Of a stretch of 64,000 nt of DNA, positions 26,077-34,337 are shown one piece after another (position 1 is the first letter of the stretch; every line of letters begins with the position of its first letter). The position numbers and the translations under genes are program-made. The notes under the pieces were generated by a model that did no database searches, was not told the DNA's origin, and saw only the letters and a list, made by a program, of their open reading frames with translations. Source of the stretch: Palleniella muris (GTDB lineage: Bacteria; Bacteroidota; Bacteroidia; Bacteroidales; Bacteroidaceae); assembly GCF_004792655.1 (NCBI RefSeq), contig NZ_SRZC01000003.1, positions 180,220 to 244,219 of the forward strand, in the 5' to 3' direction.

Positions 26077-27939
26077 TCACTCCACTGTAACAGACTTTGC
26101 CAAATTACGTGGCTGGTCGACATTCAGTCCCTTTGCCACTGCAACATGGTAAGACAGCAACTGTAATGGAATAACACTCAACAGAGGGGCAAGACAAGCC
26201 AATGTCTGTGGAACCTCAATGACTTCATCAACCATTTTCTTTATTTCTTCATCTCCTTCCGTCACAATGGCAATAATATGTCCTTGACGCGAAATAACCT
26301 CCTGCATATTGGAGATATTCTTCTGATAAAGAGAATGATGCGTCGCAATAAAGACAACAGGCATCTCTGCATCTATCAAAGCGATAGGTCCATGCTTCAT
26401 TTCTGCAGCAGGGTATCCTTCTGCATGTATATATGATATCTCCTTCAGTTTAAGTGCCCCCTCCAATGCCACAGGATAGTTCCATGCACGTCCAAGATAG
26501 AGGAAGTTATGCGCATAAGTGAATTTCTGTGACAACGCATGAATCTTGTCGTTCTGCTCAAGAATCTTATTCATCTTCTCAGGTATTGCAACAAGTTCGT
26601 TTATTGTTTCTTCATATTCTTCCTGCCCAACAGTGCCTTTAGCCATTCCAAGAGCTAAAGCTATCATTGTTAAGACAACCAATTGACCAGTAAACGCCTT
26701 GGTCGACGCTACACCGATTTCCGGACCGACATGGATGTATGTTCCTGTATCGGATTCACGCGCAATGCTGGAGCCAACACTATTGACTATTCCAAATATA
26801 AGGGCACCTTTCTCTTTTGCCTGCCTGATTGCTGCAAGAGTGTCTGCAGTTTCTCCGGACTGTGATATAGCCATTACCACATCATTAGGCTCTATGACCG
26901 GGTCTGAATAACGGAATTCTGAAGCATACGCTACTTCTACAGGAACACGGCAGAAATGCTCTATCAACTGTTTACCTATCAGTCCTGCATGCCATGATGT
27001 GCCACAGGACACTATCACAATACGCTTTGCCTGCAAAAGTTCACGACGGTGATTCTTCACTGCAGAGAGAAGGACTTCCGGTTGGTGGGAGTAAGGTGAC
27101 TCTATAATCCTGCCACGCATACAATCCTTAAGAACATTCGGTTGGTCAAAGATTTCCTTCAGCATGAAATGAGGGAATCCTTCATGGTCAAGCATTGACA
27201 AATCAACATCGACTTCTTTGACGACAGCATCTGTAGCCTCACCATTGAGTTTGAAAACCTGCAAAGGTTTGCCACATTCCATAATAGCCATTTCTTCATC
27301 ATTGAGATATACAATCTGCATTGTATACTCTGCTATCGGGGAAGCATCTGACGCAAGGAAAAACTCCGAATTATCCTCTACTACACCAACTGCCAAAGGT
27401 GAAGATTTCCTTGCAGCTATCAATTGTTCCGGATGACGGCTGTCTATCACTGCTATAGCATAAGCGCCAAACACTTGATTCAAAGCACTACGCACAGCTG
27501 TAGCGAGATTGACATCATTTGTCGTCATGATATAGTCTATCAATTGCACAAGGACTTCTGTGTCTGTCTCACTCTTAAATTGGTATCCACGCTCTATAAG
27601 CTGTTCGCGAAGAGTTGCATAGTTTTCGATAATACCATTGTGCACAAGAGTCAGATTACCGGACTGTGACACATGAGGATGAGCATTCGCCTCACTCGGC
27701 ACACCATGTGTTGCCCAACGTGTATGCGCAATTCCCATACAACCGGTTGTATCACCTTTCTCTGCAACAGCTTCCAATACAGAGACTTTTCCTTTGGCTT
27801 TATAAACTCCAAGGTCGTTATTTTCATTTATCAGTGCAACTCCTGCGCTGTCATAACCACGATATTCTAGTCTTTTAAGTCCCTTAATAAGAATAGGATA
27901 AGCCTGTCGCTTTCCTATATAACCTACAATGCCACACAT
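26077..27939 (-). CDS. glmS: Glutamine:fructose-6-phosphate aminotransferase
   Basis: A 620-residue enzyme that makes glucosamine-6-phosphate, the first step to UDP-GlcNAc. The N-terminal glutaminase has Cys as residue 2 (MCGIVGYIGKR, exposed after Met removal), and the C-terminal half has two SIS sugar-isomerase domains (VSCGTSWHAG near 311, ISQSGETADT near 357). The last residues, NLAKSVTVE, match the family C-terminus. It is first in the unit with carA, carB and rpe. No riboswitch or glmS ribozyme-like element was recognised upstream. Confidence 0.97.
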   Translation of the reverse strand: MCGIVGYIGKRQAYPILIKGLKRLEYRGYDSAGVALINENNDLGVYKAKGKVSVLEAVAEKGDTTGCMGIAHTRWATHGVPSEANAHPHVSQSGNLTLVHNGIIENYATLREQLIERGYQFKSETDTEVLVQLIDYIMTTNDVNLATAVRSALNQVFGAYAIAVIDSRHPEQLIAARKSSPLAVGVVEDNSEFFLASDASPIAEYTMQIVYLNDEEMAIMECGKPLQVFKLNGEATDAVVKEVDVDLSMLDHEGFPHFMLKEIFDQPNVLKDCMRGRIIESPYSHQPEVLLSAVKNHRRELLQAKRIVIVSCGTSWHAGLIGKQLIEHFCRVPVEVAYASEFRYSDPVIEPNDVVMAISQSGETADTLAAIRQAKEKGALIFGIVNSVGSSIARESDTGTYIHVGPEIGVASTKAFTGQLVVLTMIALALGMAKGTVGQEEYEETINELVAIPEKMNKILEQNDKIHALSQKFTYAHNFLYLGRAWNYPVALEGALKLKEISYIHAEGYPAAEMKHGPIALIDAEMPVVFIATHHSLYQKNISNMQEVISRQGHIIAIVTEGDEEIKKMVDEVIEVPQTLACLAPLLSVIPLQLLSYHVAVAKGLNVDQPRNLAKSVTVE

Positions 27940-27995
27940 GATTTTATTTTTATATCTATAATTAATTTAACCTTAATTTATCTATTATGAAATGA

Positions 27996-28023
27996 AAAGA
28001 GATACAGCCCCCTGTATCTCTTT
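27996..28023 (-). terminator. Terminator downstream of the Wza-type gene
   Basis: AAAGAGATACAG (27996-28007) and CTGTATCTCTTT (28012-28023) form a 12-bp stem with a CCCC loop. On the minus strand it is followed by TCATTTCATAAT. It is 13 bases after the stop of the export lipoprotein gene. Confidence 0.8.
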
Positions 28024-28035
28024 ATCTAAGTATTA

Positions 28036-28821
28036 TTATCTTCTTGTAATGGCGACAACCAGAGAGACAATGGATAATAATGATGTTCCAAGCGAAAGCC
28101 ACATTGTTGTTGCTGGACCAAATACAACAGATCCAGACTTGTTTTTACTTGGTTCTACATAAACAATATCATTCTGTTGAAGATAGAAATAAGGAGAGTT
28201 GACAATATTGACATCCGTCAGATCAAGTCTATGCGTTGTCTTCTCCCCAAATTCATTTTCCCTTATAAGTAATATATTATTACGCTTACCGTAAAGAGTC
28301 AAGTCACCTGATTCGGCAATAGCCTCAAGAATGCTCATCTTTTCAGCCGACACAGGAACAACTCCAGGACTTGATACTTCTCCAAGAACTGTTACACGGT
28401 AATTTGCCATACTTACCTTAACCAATGGGGATTCCTCTTTTAAGAAATACGGTTTCAGTTTGGCTGCAATCATATCCTGACATTGGTTTTTTGTCAGTCC
28501 GGAGACATGAAGTTTGCCCAATATAGGGAACTCAATATTACCTTCATTGTCTACGAGGTAACCACCGTTATTCGCACCTCCTGTCCCCTGTGTTCCCTGA
28601 CCGGAATTAAGATTGAATGGAGCTGAAGCCTGTGGATCTGTAGTATGCACAGAAATAGACAACAGATCTTTCGGCATTATTTTTGCATCATAAAGCATAC
28701 GAGAAGCCTCCAGACTAACCTCGTCTGCATTCTGAAAATAAACAACCTTTTTGGAACTTCCACAACTCATAAGAGTCAACACTGCAATCAAAAGAGGGAA
28801 AAGGAAATATTTTTTTTTCAT
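28036..28821 (-). CDS. Wza-type polysaccharide export lipoprotein
   Basis: 261 residues from ATG 28821. The frame extends eight codons further, but this start gives a lipoprotein signal (MKKKYFLFPLLIAVLTLMSC). The mature protein has a Poly_export domain (about 45-145) and an SLBB domain (about 148-200), and ends with a hydrophobic helix (about 235-258). Homologues form the outer-membrane channel for capsule or exopolysaccharide. In this window it is separated from any upstream capsule genes by the conjugative element that begins about 130 bases upstream of it. Confidence 0.9.
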   Translation of the reverse strand: MKKKYFLFPLLIAVLTLMSCGSSKKVVYFQNADEVSLEASRMLYDAKIMPKDLLSISVHTTDPQASAPFNLNSGQGTQGTGGANNGGYLVDNEGNIEFPILGKLHVSGLTKNQCQDMIAAKLKPYFLKEESPLVKVSMANYRVTVLGEVSSPGVVPVSAEKMSILEAIAESGDLTLYGKRNNILLIRENEFGEKTTHRLDLTDVNIVNSPYFYLQQNDIVYVEPSKNKSGSVVFGPATTMWLSLGTSLLSIVSLVVAITRR

Positions 28822-28951
28822 ATACTTTGTGTAAATTTGATGCAAAGATAATAATTTTTACCACAACCTCCAAACTTTTAATAAGAAAAGTATGTTTATT
28901 TCTTACAAAACTTTATTTTGTTGGTTGAGTGCTATTTTTCAATTAATTTTC

Positions 28952-28961
28952 GTATCTTTGC
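28952..28961 (+). mobile_element. Probable integration core (attachment site) of the CTnDOT-like element
   Basis: GTATCTTTGC matches GTANNTTTGC, the core sequence recognised by IntDOT-type integrases and found next to CTnDOT insertions. Left of it lies the upstream region of a chromosomal capsule gene; right of it element-type DNA begins. The exact crossover cannot be fixed without the other end. A near match (CTACTTTTGC, minus strand) at 29105-29114 is the alternative. Confidence 0.55.
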
Positions 28962-29195
28962 AACATGAAGTTACGAAAAGAGTGTAATTTATTGGAAATG
29001 AGCGTAGGTTAATTGCTCTTGATAGTAATAGGTTACGATTTAGTTAGTTATCTACTGCATTATCCTTCTGCGCGTTGCGTAACCTTCAAAGAACTCTTCG
29101 TATGCAAAAGTAGCTATTTAATTCGAGATTTTGATATAAACTCCCGTTTTTTATCCCCTCATTCATAAGAATTTTCCGTAAAAGCGGTATTGTCC

Positions 29196-29243
29196 GTCGG
29201 CACACCATTGCCCAAAACGAGTTTGGAACAAACGTGTGCCGAC
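29196..29243. repeat. 10-bp inverted repeat near the element end
   Basis: GTCGGCACAC (29196-29205) and GTGTGCCGAC (29234-29243). It may be an extrusion hairpin, or a recombinase or regulator site. Confidence 0.5.
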
Positions 29244-29263
29244 TACCGCATAGCTGGAGAAAA

Positions 29264-29320
29264 GGGCATTGCCTCACGCCTAAACGATGTTTAGACAGAT
29301 GAAGCAATGCCCCTTTCTTT
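29264..29320. terminator. Bidirectional terminator-like hairpin
   Basis: GGGCATTGC (29264-29272) pairs with GCAATGCCC (29304-29312). The plus side is followed by CTTTCTTTT and the minus side by TTTTCTCC. It would insulate the element from the chromosome. Confidence 0.55.
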
Positions 29321-29416
29321 TGCGCCTATGCCAAGAGGTGCTTTTACGGGTTTTCAAATGATTTTTCTTTTTTCGCTGTCTCTTTTGCCGGAAGCGGAAA
29401 GTGAATGCAGAGTGTG

Positions 29417-29680
29417 TCAGCCTGCCCCATGAATGAAACAGGCGCCCACACACAGCCGGACAAACCGGGAAGAATGATTGTTGCCACCCGGCTGAACAAG
29501 TTCCGTCGGATCGGAAACAATCATACTTCCTTTGTTGTGGTTTGCCCTTTTCACGCTTCCGGTGATGTCTTTTTCCTTTTGGTGATTCTTTTTTTTACGG
29601 ATTTTCCCCTGAAGTTTTTTTCTACACAATCTGCCTCTGTTTTCGTTTACCTCCATTTTGCGCCTTTCAGTAAGCCGCAT
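29417..29680 (-). CDS. Small basic protein, uncertain
   Basis: An 87-codon frame, very rich in Lys and Arg in its first half. It deserves a low-confidence call because a -7-like box (TACCTTTG, minus strand, 29706-29713) sits just upstream and a terminator-like hairpin (29264-29312) lies downstream. No domain recognised. It could equally be a noncoding transcript. Confidence 0.3.
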   Translation of the reverse strand: MRLTERRKMEVNENRGRLCRKKLQGKIRKKKNHQKEKDITGSVKRANHNKGSMIVSDPTELVQPGGNNHSSRFVRLCVGACFIHGAG

Positions 29681-29976
29681 CAGTCAGTCATTTTCGTTCT
29701 GGGCGCAAAGGTAATTCCGGGATTGGACGGGAAAGCAAGGTCAAGCCTCCTGTTTTCGGTAAAAATCTCCAGCCCTGCGGGTAGTATTTTGACCGAAAAA
29801 CCTTGCATTCCCTAATCCCTACCTTTTCAAGCACCCGAAACGAAAACGACCGATGCGACAGAAAGACGCATAAAAAAAATGTCGGATAAACGAGAGGCAG
29901 ATAAGATAGTTTGAAACTCAACTCCCTCAGCTCTTGAATCCGCATTAAAAACAAAAAAATCAAAAACAGCGAAGAT

Positions 29977-30192
29977 ATGACGGCAACGGCAAATTTCAGA
30001 CAAATGGCGCAACACATCGGGTTGGCGATATGCGGCTTGATGATGCGCACCGCCTTCGGGGTGTTCGGCATCCTTTGGGGCATCATCAGAGAGATTGTAA
30101 ACGGAGTGTTCCGAGTGGCGATAGGTGTAATCGTGGCTATCCTTTCCACCATTGCCTTCTTTGGCTTCATCCTTTGGTTATTCACCCTTTAA
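29977..30192 (+). CDS. Small element-encoded membrane protein
   Basis: 71 residues with two hydrophobic stretches, about 14-38 and 43-71. First gene of the rightward accessory set, 11 bases before the next one. A short hydrophobic protein at this position is what I expect for CTnDOT-type elements, but its function is unknown. It has no extracytoplasmic cysteine. Confidence 0.6.
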   Translation: MTATANFRQMAQHIGLAICGLMMRTAFGVFGILWGIIREIVNGVFRVAIGVIVAILSTIAFFGFILWLFTL

Positions 30193-30203
30193 CCCTTACC
30201 GAC

Positions 30204-30425
30204 ATGGCAAAAAGAAACAGCAAGACGGCAGCGCAGCAGTGCAGATATTACGAGGTGGACAACATCTTCGTGTATATGGTGGAAACGTACATCAACGGCA
30301 ATTTTGAAACTTTCCGAAGATTGTACCACGAACTGAACAAGGACGCACGGAGGGATTTCATGGACTTCCTTCTCAGCGAGGTAGAGCCGACCTATTGGAG
30401 AGAGATACTGAAACAGATAATCTAA
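30204..30425 (+). CDS. Small accessory protein of the element
   Basis: 73 residues from ATG 30204 (MAKRNSKTAAQQ). A basic N-terminus is followed by a helical region (YEVDNIFVYMVETYINGNFE). The start is chosen over an upstream in-frame one because that one lies inside the previous gene. No known domain. It is 13 bases before pcfK. Confidence 0.6.
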   Translation: MAKRNSKTAAQQCRYYEVDNIFVYMVETYINGNFETFRRLYHELNKDARRDFMDFLLSEVEPTYWREILKQII

Positions 30426-30438
30426 AAATGACAGCGAT

Positions 30439-30855
30439 ATGAAAGGAACAGACCATTTCAAGAGAACGATATATATGTACTTGGAACAGCGTGCGGAGGA
30501 AGATGCGCTATTTGCAAAGAAGTACCGCAACCCTGCCAAGAACATGGACGAGTGCGTGACCCACATTCTGAACTATGTGCAGAAAAGCGGTTGCAACGGT
30601 TTCACGGACGGAGAGATATTCGGGCAAGCCATCCACTACTATGAGGAAAACGAGATAGAGGTGGGCAAACCGATGGACTGCCAAGTGGTTGTGAACCACG
30701 TTGTGAAACTCACGGCAGAGGAAAAGGCGGAGGCACGTCAGAACGCTGTCCGCAAATACCAAGAGGAGGAACTCCGCAAGTTGCAGAACCGCCACAGACC
30801 GTCAGCGAGAAAAGAAAACCAACCCCAACCCTCATTATTTGATTTAGGCTTATGA
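30439..30855 (+). CDS. PcfK-like protein
   Basis: 138 residues, highly charged and helical, with the N-terminal KGTDHFKRTIYMYLEQRAEED pattern of the PcfK-like family named after the enterococcal plasmid pCF10. It is paired with PcfJ, whose start overlaps the last codon by 4 bases (ATGA). The pair is a frequent accessory of Bacteroidetes conjugative elements, and its function is not established. Confidence 0.8.
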   Translation: MKGTDHFKRTIYMYLEQRAEEDALFAKKYRNPAKNMDECVTHILNYVQKSGCNGFTDGEIFGQAIHYYEENEIEVGKPMDCQVVVNHVVKLTAEEKAEARQNAVRKYQEEELRKLQNRHRPSARKENQPQPSLFDLGL

Positions 30856-32183
30856 AACCGAAGACCAAGATACAGAAAGAGGTGGCAAGACTTTCCGCCA
30901 ACCTTCGCCCCATATCAGCGACACAAATAGATTGGGCATACCGCCACTGCGTTGAGCATATCGGCTACCGCACCAAGAAAGGGAACATCACCTGTTCCGA
31001 CTGCGGTCACGAGTGGCACAGCGACAGCGGACTATGCGACACCCTTGAAGGCTGCACCTGCCCCAAATGCCATGCCGAACTCAAAGTGCAGGACACACGC
31101 AGACGCATCTACAAGGAAACGCAGAATTTCAGCGTGATAACCACCTGCAAAGGGTATCAGGTAATCCGCGTGGCGCAGGTCAGATGCGAGAGCAGGAAAG
31201 GCGAACCGATGCGTTTCTACTGCCACGAGGTCGTGCAGCGTTGGATTTCACCCGACGGCAAGGTTACGGACATGGCGTTGCTCCGTGGCTTCCTTTTCTG
31301 CTATTGCGATGTGTGGGCATTAGGCAGCGATATGGAGGTAAGACCGCACAACAGCCTATACGATGATGTGGTGGCAAGAAGCTGTGCATATCCAAAGATG
31401 AGGATATTGCCCCAACTCAGACGTAACGGCTTCAAGGGCGATTTCCACGGCATCTCCCCCGTGCGTCTTTTCAAAGCCTTGCTTTCAGACCCAAGAATTG
31501 AAACCCTTATGAAAGGCGGTGAGATTGAGGTCATGAAACACTTTCTTTTCAATACCCGTACTGCCGATGAATGTTGGGCATCATATCTGATTGCCAAGCG
31601 TCACAAGTATCAGATAGACAACCTCTCAATGTGGTGCGACTATCTGCGTATGCTCAAAAAACTCGGTCAAGACCTCCGTAACCCGAAGAACATCTGTCCC
31701 GAAGATTTCATGGCGGCACACGACAACGCAACCCGAAAAATTGAAGCCATACACGAGAAGGAAAGAGCCGCAGAGCAACGCCGTTGGGAGATTGAAAGGC
31801 GTGAGCGTGAGCAACAGCGACAACTCCAACGAAAGAAAGATGCGGAGGATTTCATCGCCAACAAATCCAAATTCTTCGGCTTGGTAATCACGGACGAGGA
31901 AATAATCGTCAAGGTGCTTGAAAGCATAGACGAGTATTACAACGAGGGCAAGACGCAGGGCATCTGCGTGTTTGGCAGTGGATACTACAAGAAAGCCGAC
32001 ACCCTCATACTATCGGCAAGGATTGGCGATGAGATTATTGAAACCGTAGAGGTGGACTTGCGAACCCTCGAAGTGGTGCAGTGCCACGGCAAGCACAACC
32101 AGGACACCGAATATCACGAGCGCATCATAGACCTTGTGAACAAGAACGCCAACCTTATCCGTGAGCGGATGAAAGCGGCATAG
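30852..32183 (+). CDS. PcfJ-like protein
   Basis: 443 residues. Near the N-terminus is a zinc-ribbon-like cluster (CSDCGHEWH and CTCPKC, about residues 50-77), then a PcfJ domain and, at about 290-335, a highly charged coiled coil (Arg/Glu/Gln-rich). The family was named for a pCF10 conjugation-associated gene; a nucleic-acid-binding role is plausible from the zinc motif but unproven. Coupled to pcfK. Confidence 0.8.
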   Translation: MKPKTKIQKEVARLSANLRPISATQIDWAYRHCVEHIGYRTKKGNITCSDCGHEWHSDSGLCDTLEGCTCPKCHAELKVQDTRRRIYKETQNFSVITTCKGYQVIRVAQVRCESRKGEPMRFYCHEVVQRWISPDGKVTDMALLRGFLFCYCDVWALGSDMEVRPHNSLYDDVVARSCAYPKMRILPQLRRNGFKGDFHGISPVRLFKALLSDPRIETLMKGGEIEVMKHFLFNTRTADECWASYLIAKRHKYQIDNLSMWCDYLRMLKKLGQDLRNPKNICPEDFMAAHDNATRKIEAIHEKERAAEQRRWEIERREREQQRQLQRKKDAEDFIANKSKFFGLVITDEEIIVKVLESIDEYYNEGKTQGICVFGSGYYKKADTLILSARIGDEIIETVEVDLRTLEVVQCHGKHNQDTEYHERIIDLVNKNANLIRERMKAA

Positions 32184-32207
32184 CATAACCCCTAAAACAA
32201 CATTGAT

Positions 32208-32465
32208 ATGGAAGTAAGAATTGAAAGTATGATTTGTGTGTGGGATGATGCAATCCCCACGATGTTCCTTGAATTTGTGAACCTCCTCACTCTCACAACG
32301 AGTGAGGGGGAATTGAGAAAGAGCGTAAAGGAGTTTGCCGAGAAGCACGAACTTGACAAGTTTTTCCTTTACGGCTTCGGCTCACACCATTTCTACCTGC
32401 ACCAACGCTACACAAGCAACCCCGAAATGGTGATGAAGAACAGAGTTCTGTCAGTACATTTTTAA
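32208..32465 (+). CDS. Small accessory protein of the element
   Basis: 85 residues with no signal or membrane segment. The sequence FFLYGFGSHHFYLHQRY near residues 53-68 is aromatic-rich. Not recognised; its place in the series and its 24-base gap from pcfJ support it as a gene. Confidence 0.55.
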   Translation: MEVRIESMICVWDDAIPTMFLEFVNLLTLTTSEGELRKSVKEFAEKHELDKFFLYGFGSHHFYLHQRYTSNPEMVMKNRVLSVHF

Positions 32466-32484
32466 CCATCTAAAAAGCAACATT

Positions 32485-32718
32485 ATGACAACACGAATGA
32501 CCATCAACGGAGTAAGCACCTGCGCGGAAGCAGGTACGGAGAAATACGAGCGTTTCCAATCGGGTATCGGAAGACGCAGGCGGACACTTGTGCAGTACGA
32601 CTACCGCCACCCCATAGACAGAGAATTGTTCTCTTGTGTCAAACCCACGTTGGACGAGTGCCGAGCCGCACGGGACAAGTGGCTGAACGCAAAGAAGGGA
32701 AAGGAGGACAGACTATGA
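32485..32718 (+). CDS. DUF3873 protein
   Basis: 77 residues, basic, with the pattern MTINGVSTCAEAGTEKYERF and YDYRHPIDRELFSCVKPTL of the DUF3873 family, found on Bacteroidetes conjugative elements. The 3' end overlaps the next start by 4 bases. Function unknown. Confidence 0.7.
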   Translation: MTTRMTINGVSTCAEAGTEKYERFQSGIGRRRRTLVQYDYRHPIDRELFSCVKPTLDECRAARDKWLNAKKGKEDRL

Positions 32719-32960
32719 ACACGACCTATCAAACGCTGATAGTCAAGTTCAGCGAACCTATCACGGCATTGGACGGTATCTTTGACGATACCGGAGCGTG
32801 GGGAACGGACACCCTCAAGGGGTGGATAGATGATTACGAAAGCACACGTTTCACCGCCACCGACAGCCATACGGCAGTCATCACGAGCGAGTACAATATG
32901 GAATGTGTGAAAGAGTGGCTACAACGGCAGACCCCCATTTCCGAAATGCGAGAATTTTGA
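32715..32960 (+). CDS. Small accessory protein of the element
   Basis: 81 residues from ATG 32715, which overlaps the DUF3873 stop (ATGA) and so suggests coupled translation. Acidic, with no membrane segment. Not recognised. Confidence 0.55.
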   Translation: MNTTYQTLIVKFSEPITALDGIFDDTGAWGTDTLKGWIDDYESTRFTATDSHTAVITSEYNMECVKEWLQRQTPISEMREF

Positions 32961-33013
32961 ACGGGATGGCGGTGTCCGCACCGCCAATACTTAAAACCCT
33001 AAAAACAAAAGAT

Positions 33014-33322
33014 ATGATAGCCAAGACGATATTACAGCAGATAGGCGGAAAACGCTTCACCGCCATGACAGGTAGCCGTGATTTCATAGATATGGGCAAC
33101 GGCTTACGGATGAGCCTTGCAAGGAACAAAACAAGTGCCAACCGCCTTGACATCATCTATGACGAAGGGGCAGACCTCTACAATATGCGCTTCTACCGCA
33201 GGACGTTCAGCAAAAAGACCTTTGAGTGCAAGACAAAGGACATTGCCGTACACGAGGGTATCTATTTTGATATGCTGGAGGAAATGTTCACGATGGTGAC
33301 GGGACTTTACACACGCTTTTGA
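33014..33322 (+). CDS. Small accessory protein of the element
   Basis: 102 residues from ATG 33014. The fold appears alpha/beta, with several basic residues (FYRRTFSKKTFECK). Last gene of the rightward accessory set. Not recognised. About 100 bases after its stop lies the hairpin at 33424-33444. Confidence 0.55.
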   Translation: MIAKTILQQIGGKRFTAMTGSRDFIDMGNGLRMSLARNKTSANRLDIIYDEGADLYNMRFYRRTFSKKTFECKTKDIAVHEGIYFDMLEEMFTMVTGLYTRF

Positions 33323-33809
33323 GTGGCGGGGCGGCGAGAGCCGCCCTACTTTCTTTCAGTGAGCATGATGGCGGACAAAGAAAGTAGCAAAGAAACCTTT
33401 GTCCAATCTGCGATAACTAAAAAATCCGCAAGTAAAACTTGCGGAGGCTATATATTGGGTCGTTATTTTTTGGTGGAGGGGAATGATAATCTCGAACCGT
33501 TGAACTACACATTTCTGCTTCGTCTCCATTTCCCCCAACGATTTGATACGTTCAATCATTTTTGTTGTTCCTTTCTGAATTTTCCTAAATACTTTCTTCA
33601 TAATTTCGCTATACTTTTTATGGTTAATAACTATGTTTTGTATTGCTCTCACAACACTTACAACTTGAAGTGTCATTTGGAAACCGATAGGCAAAAATGG
33701 CTCAACGATGTCAATTAACGAGAAAATCCTACGATAATCTATCAAGTGATAGAGCAAAAGACGTGCCAAGTTAAATATGGCACGTCTTTTGCCAGTTTTG
33801 TCAGTCCTT
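33323..33809. other. Intergenic stretch between converging operons
   Basis: 487 bases between the accessory set and the tra operon. It contains a terminator hairpin and two overlapping antiparallel frames (plus 33323-33718, minus 33356-33832) with no recognisable content; the minus one is crossed by the terminator. No gene is called. Confidence 0.5.
33424..33444 (-). terminator. Terminator of the tra operon
   Basis: TCCGCAAGT (33424-33432) and ACTTGCGGA (33436-33444) form a 9-bp stem with a 3-base loop. On the minus strand it is followed by TTTTTT. It is the first terminator after the last tra gene. Confidence 0.75.
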
Positions 33810-34337
33810 TTATGGGATATACAACAGCGCAAACTCCGCCTTTCTCCGTTTGAGCAGCATGGCGTGGCGTTTTCCTTTGTAGTTGCAGAAGGCTATATAC
33901 TCACGGTAGATGTTCCTGTCACCAGCTTCCAGCTTCTTGATTAAGGTGCTTTTGGGGATTGTTTTGCTGCCTAACAGCTTCGCCGGTCCCACATTGTAAG
34001 CTAACGTGCCAAGCAAAATCGAATCAACCCCGAATTTACGGAACATGGCGACAAATTTGCGCAGGTCTTTCCGCAAAAGTTCATCCGCATCCCGTTTTGT
34101 CATGGTTCGTGCCGAATACTTCTCGTTTGGCAAAAGTTTGTGACCCCAACCGACGTATGGGTAGTGTTTTTCTGAGTGCCAGCCTTCAAAGTAGCGGCAG
34201 CATAAAAAAGCACGTTCCATAAGCGGCAGTCGGTAGATTGCCGCCTGCCCGTCCGTTCCCTCTTGGCGGCTGATCTGCGCGGACACAGAACAGACCGTCA
34301 GAAGTGAACAGAGCATTGTCATGAATACACGCATCAT
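33810..34337 (-). CDS. Lysozyme-like (GH24-type) transfer protein
   Basis: 175 residues with a signal peptide ending near Ala20. The YFEGWH motif (Glu51) and YVGWGHKLLP (61-70) match the phage-lysozyme fold, expected to open peptidoglycan for the transfer apparatus. The Glu is present, but the distance to GWGH is about five residues shorter than in T4 lysozyme, and the Asp and Thr that complete the T4 site have no obvious counterpart. It overlaps the traQ gene by 4 bases. Last gene of the operon. Confidence 0.8.
   Translation of the reverse strand: MMRVFMTMLCSLLTVCSVSAQISRQEGTDGQAAIYRLPLMERAFLCCRYFEGWHSEKHYPYVGWGHKLLPNEKYSARTMTKRDADELLRKDLRKFVAMFRKFGVDSILLGTLAYNVGPAKLLGSKTIPKSTLIKKLEAGDRNIYREYIAFCNYKGKRHAMLLKRRKAEFALLYIP

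Larger units (their letters stand above)
28862..29976. other. Junction and non-coding left end of the conjugative element
   Basis: About 1.1 kb without a firm gene. It contains the probable integration core (28952-28961), three gttacg-type repeats (28970, 29032, and inverted at 29078), two long inverted repeats (29196-29243 and 29264-29312), a minus-strand promoter-like box (29706-29713) with a weak 87-codon frame, and then G/C-rich sequence leading to the first accessory gene. Confidence 0.6.

Noticed and set aside
33323..33832. Two overlapping antiparallel frames between the accessory set and tra operon
   Set aside because: Neither has a domain or a sensible start, and a terminator lies across the minus-strand one.
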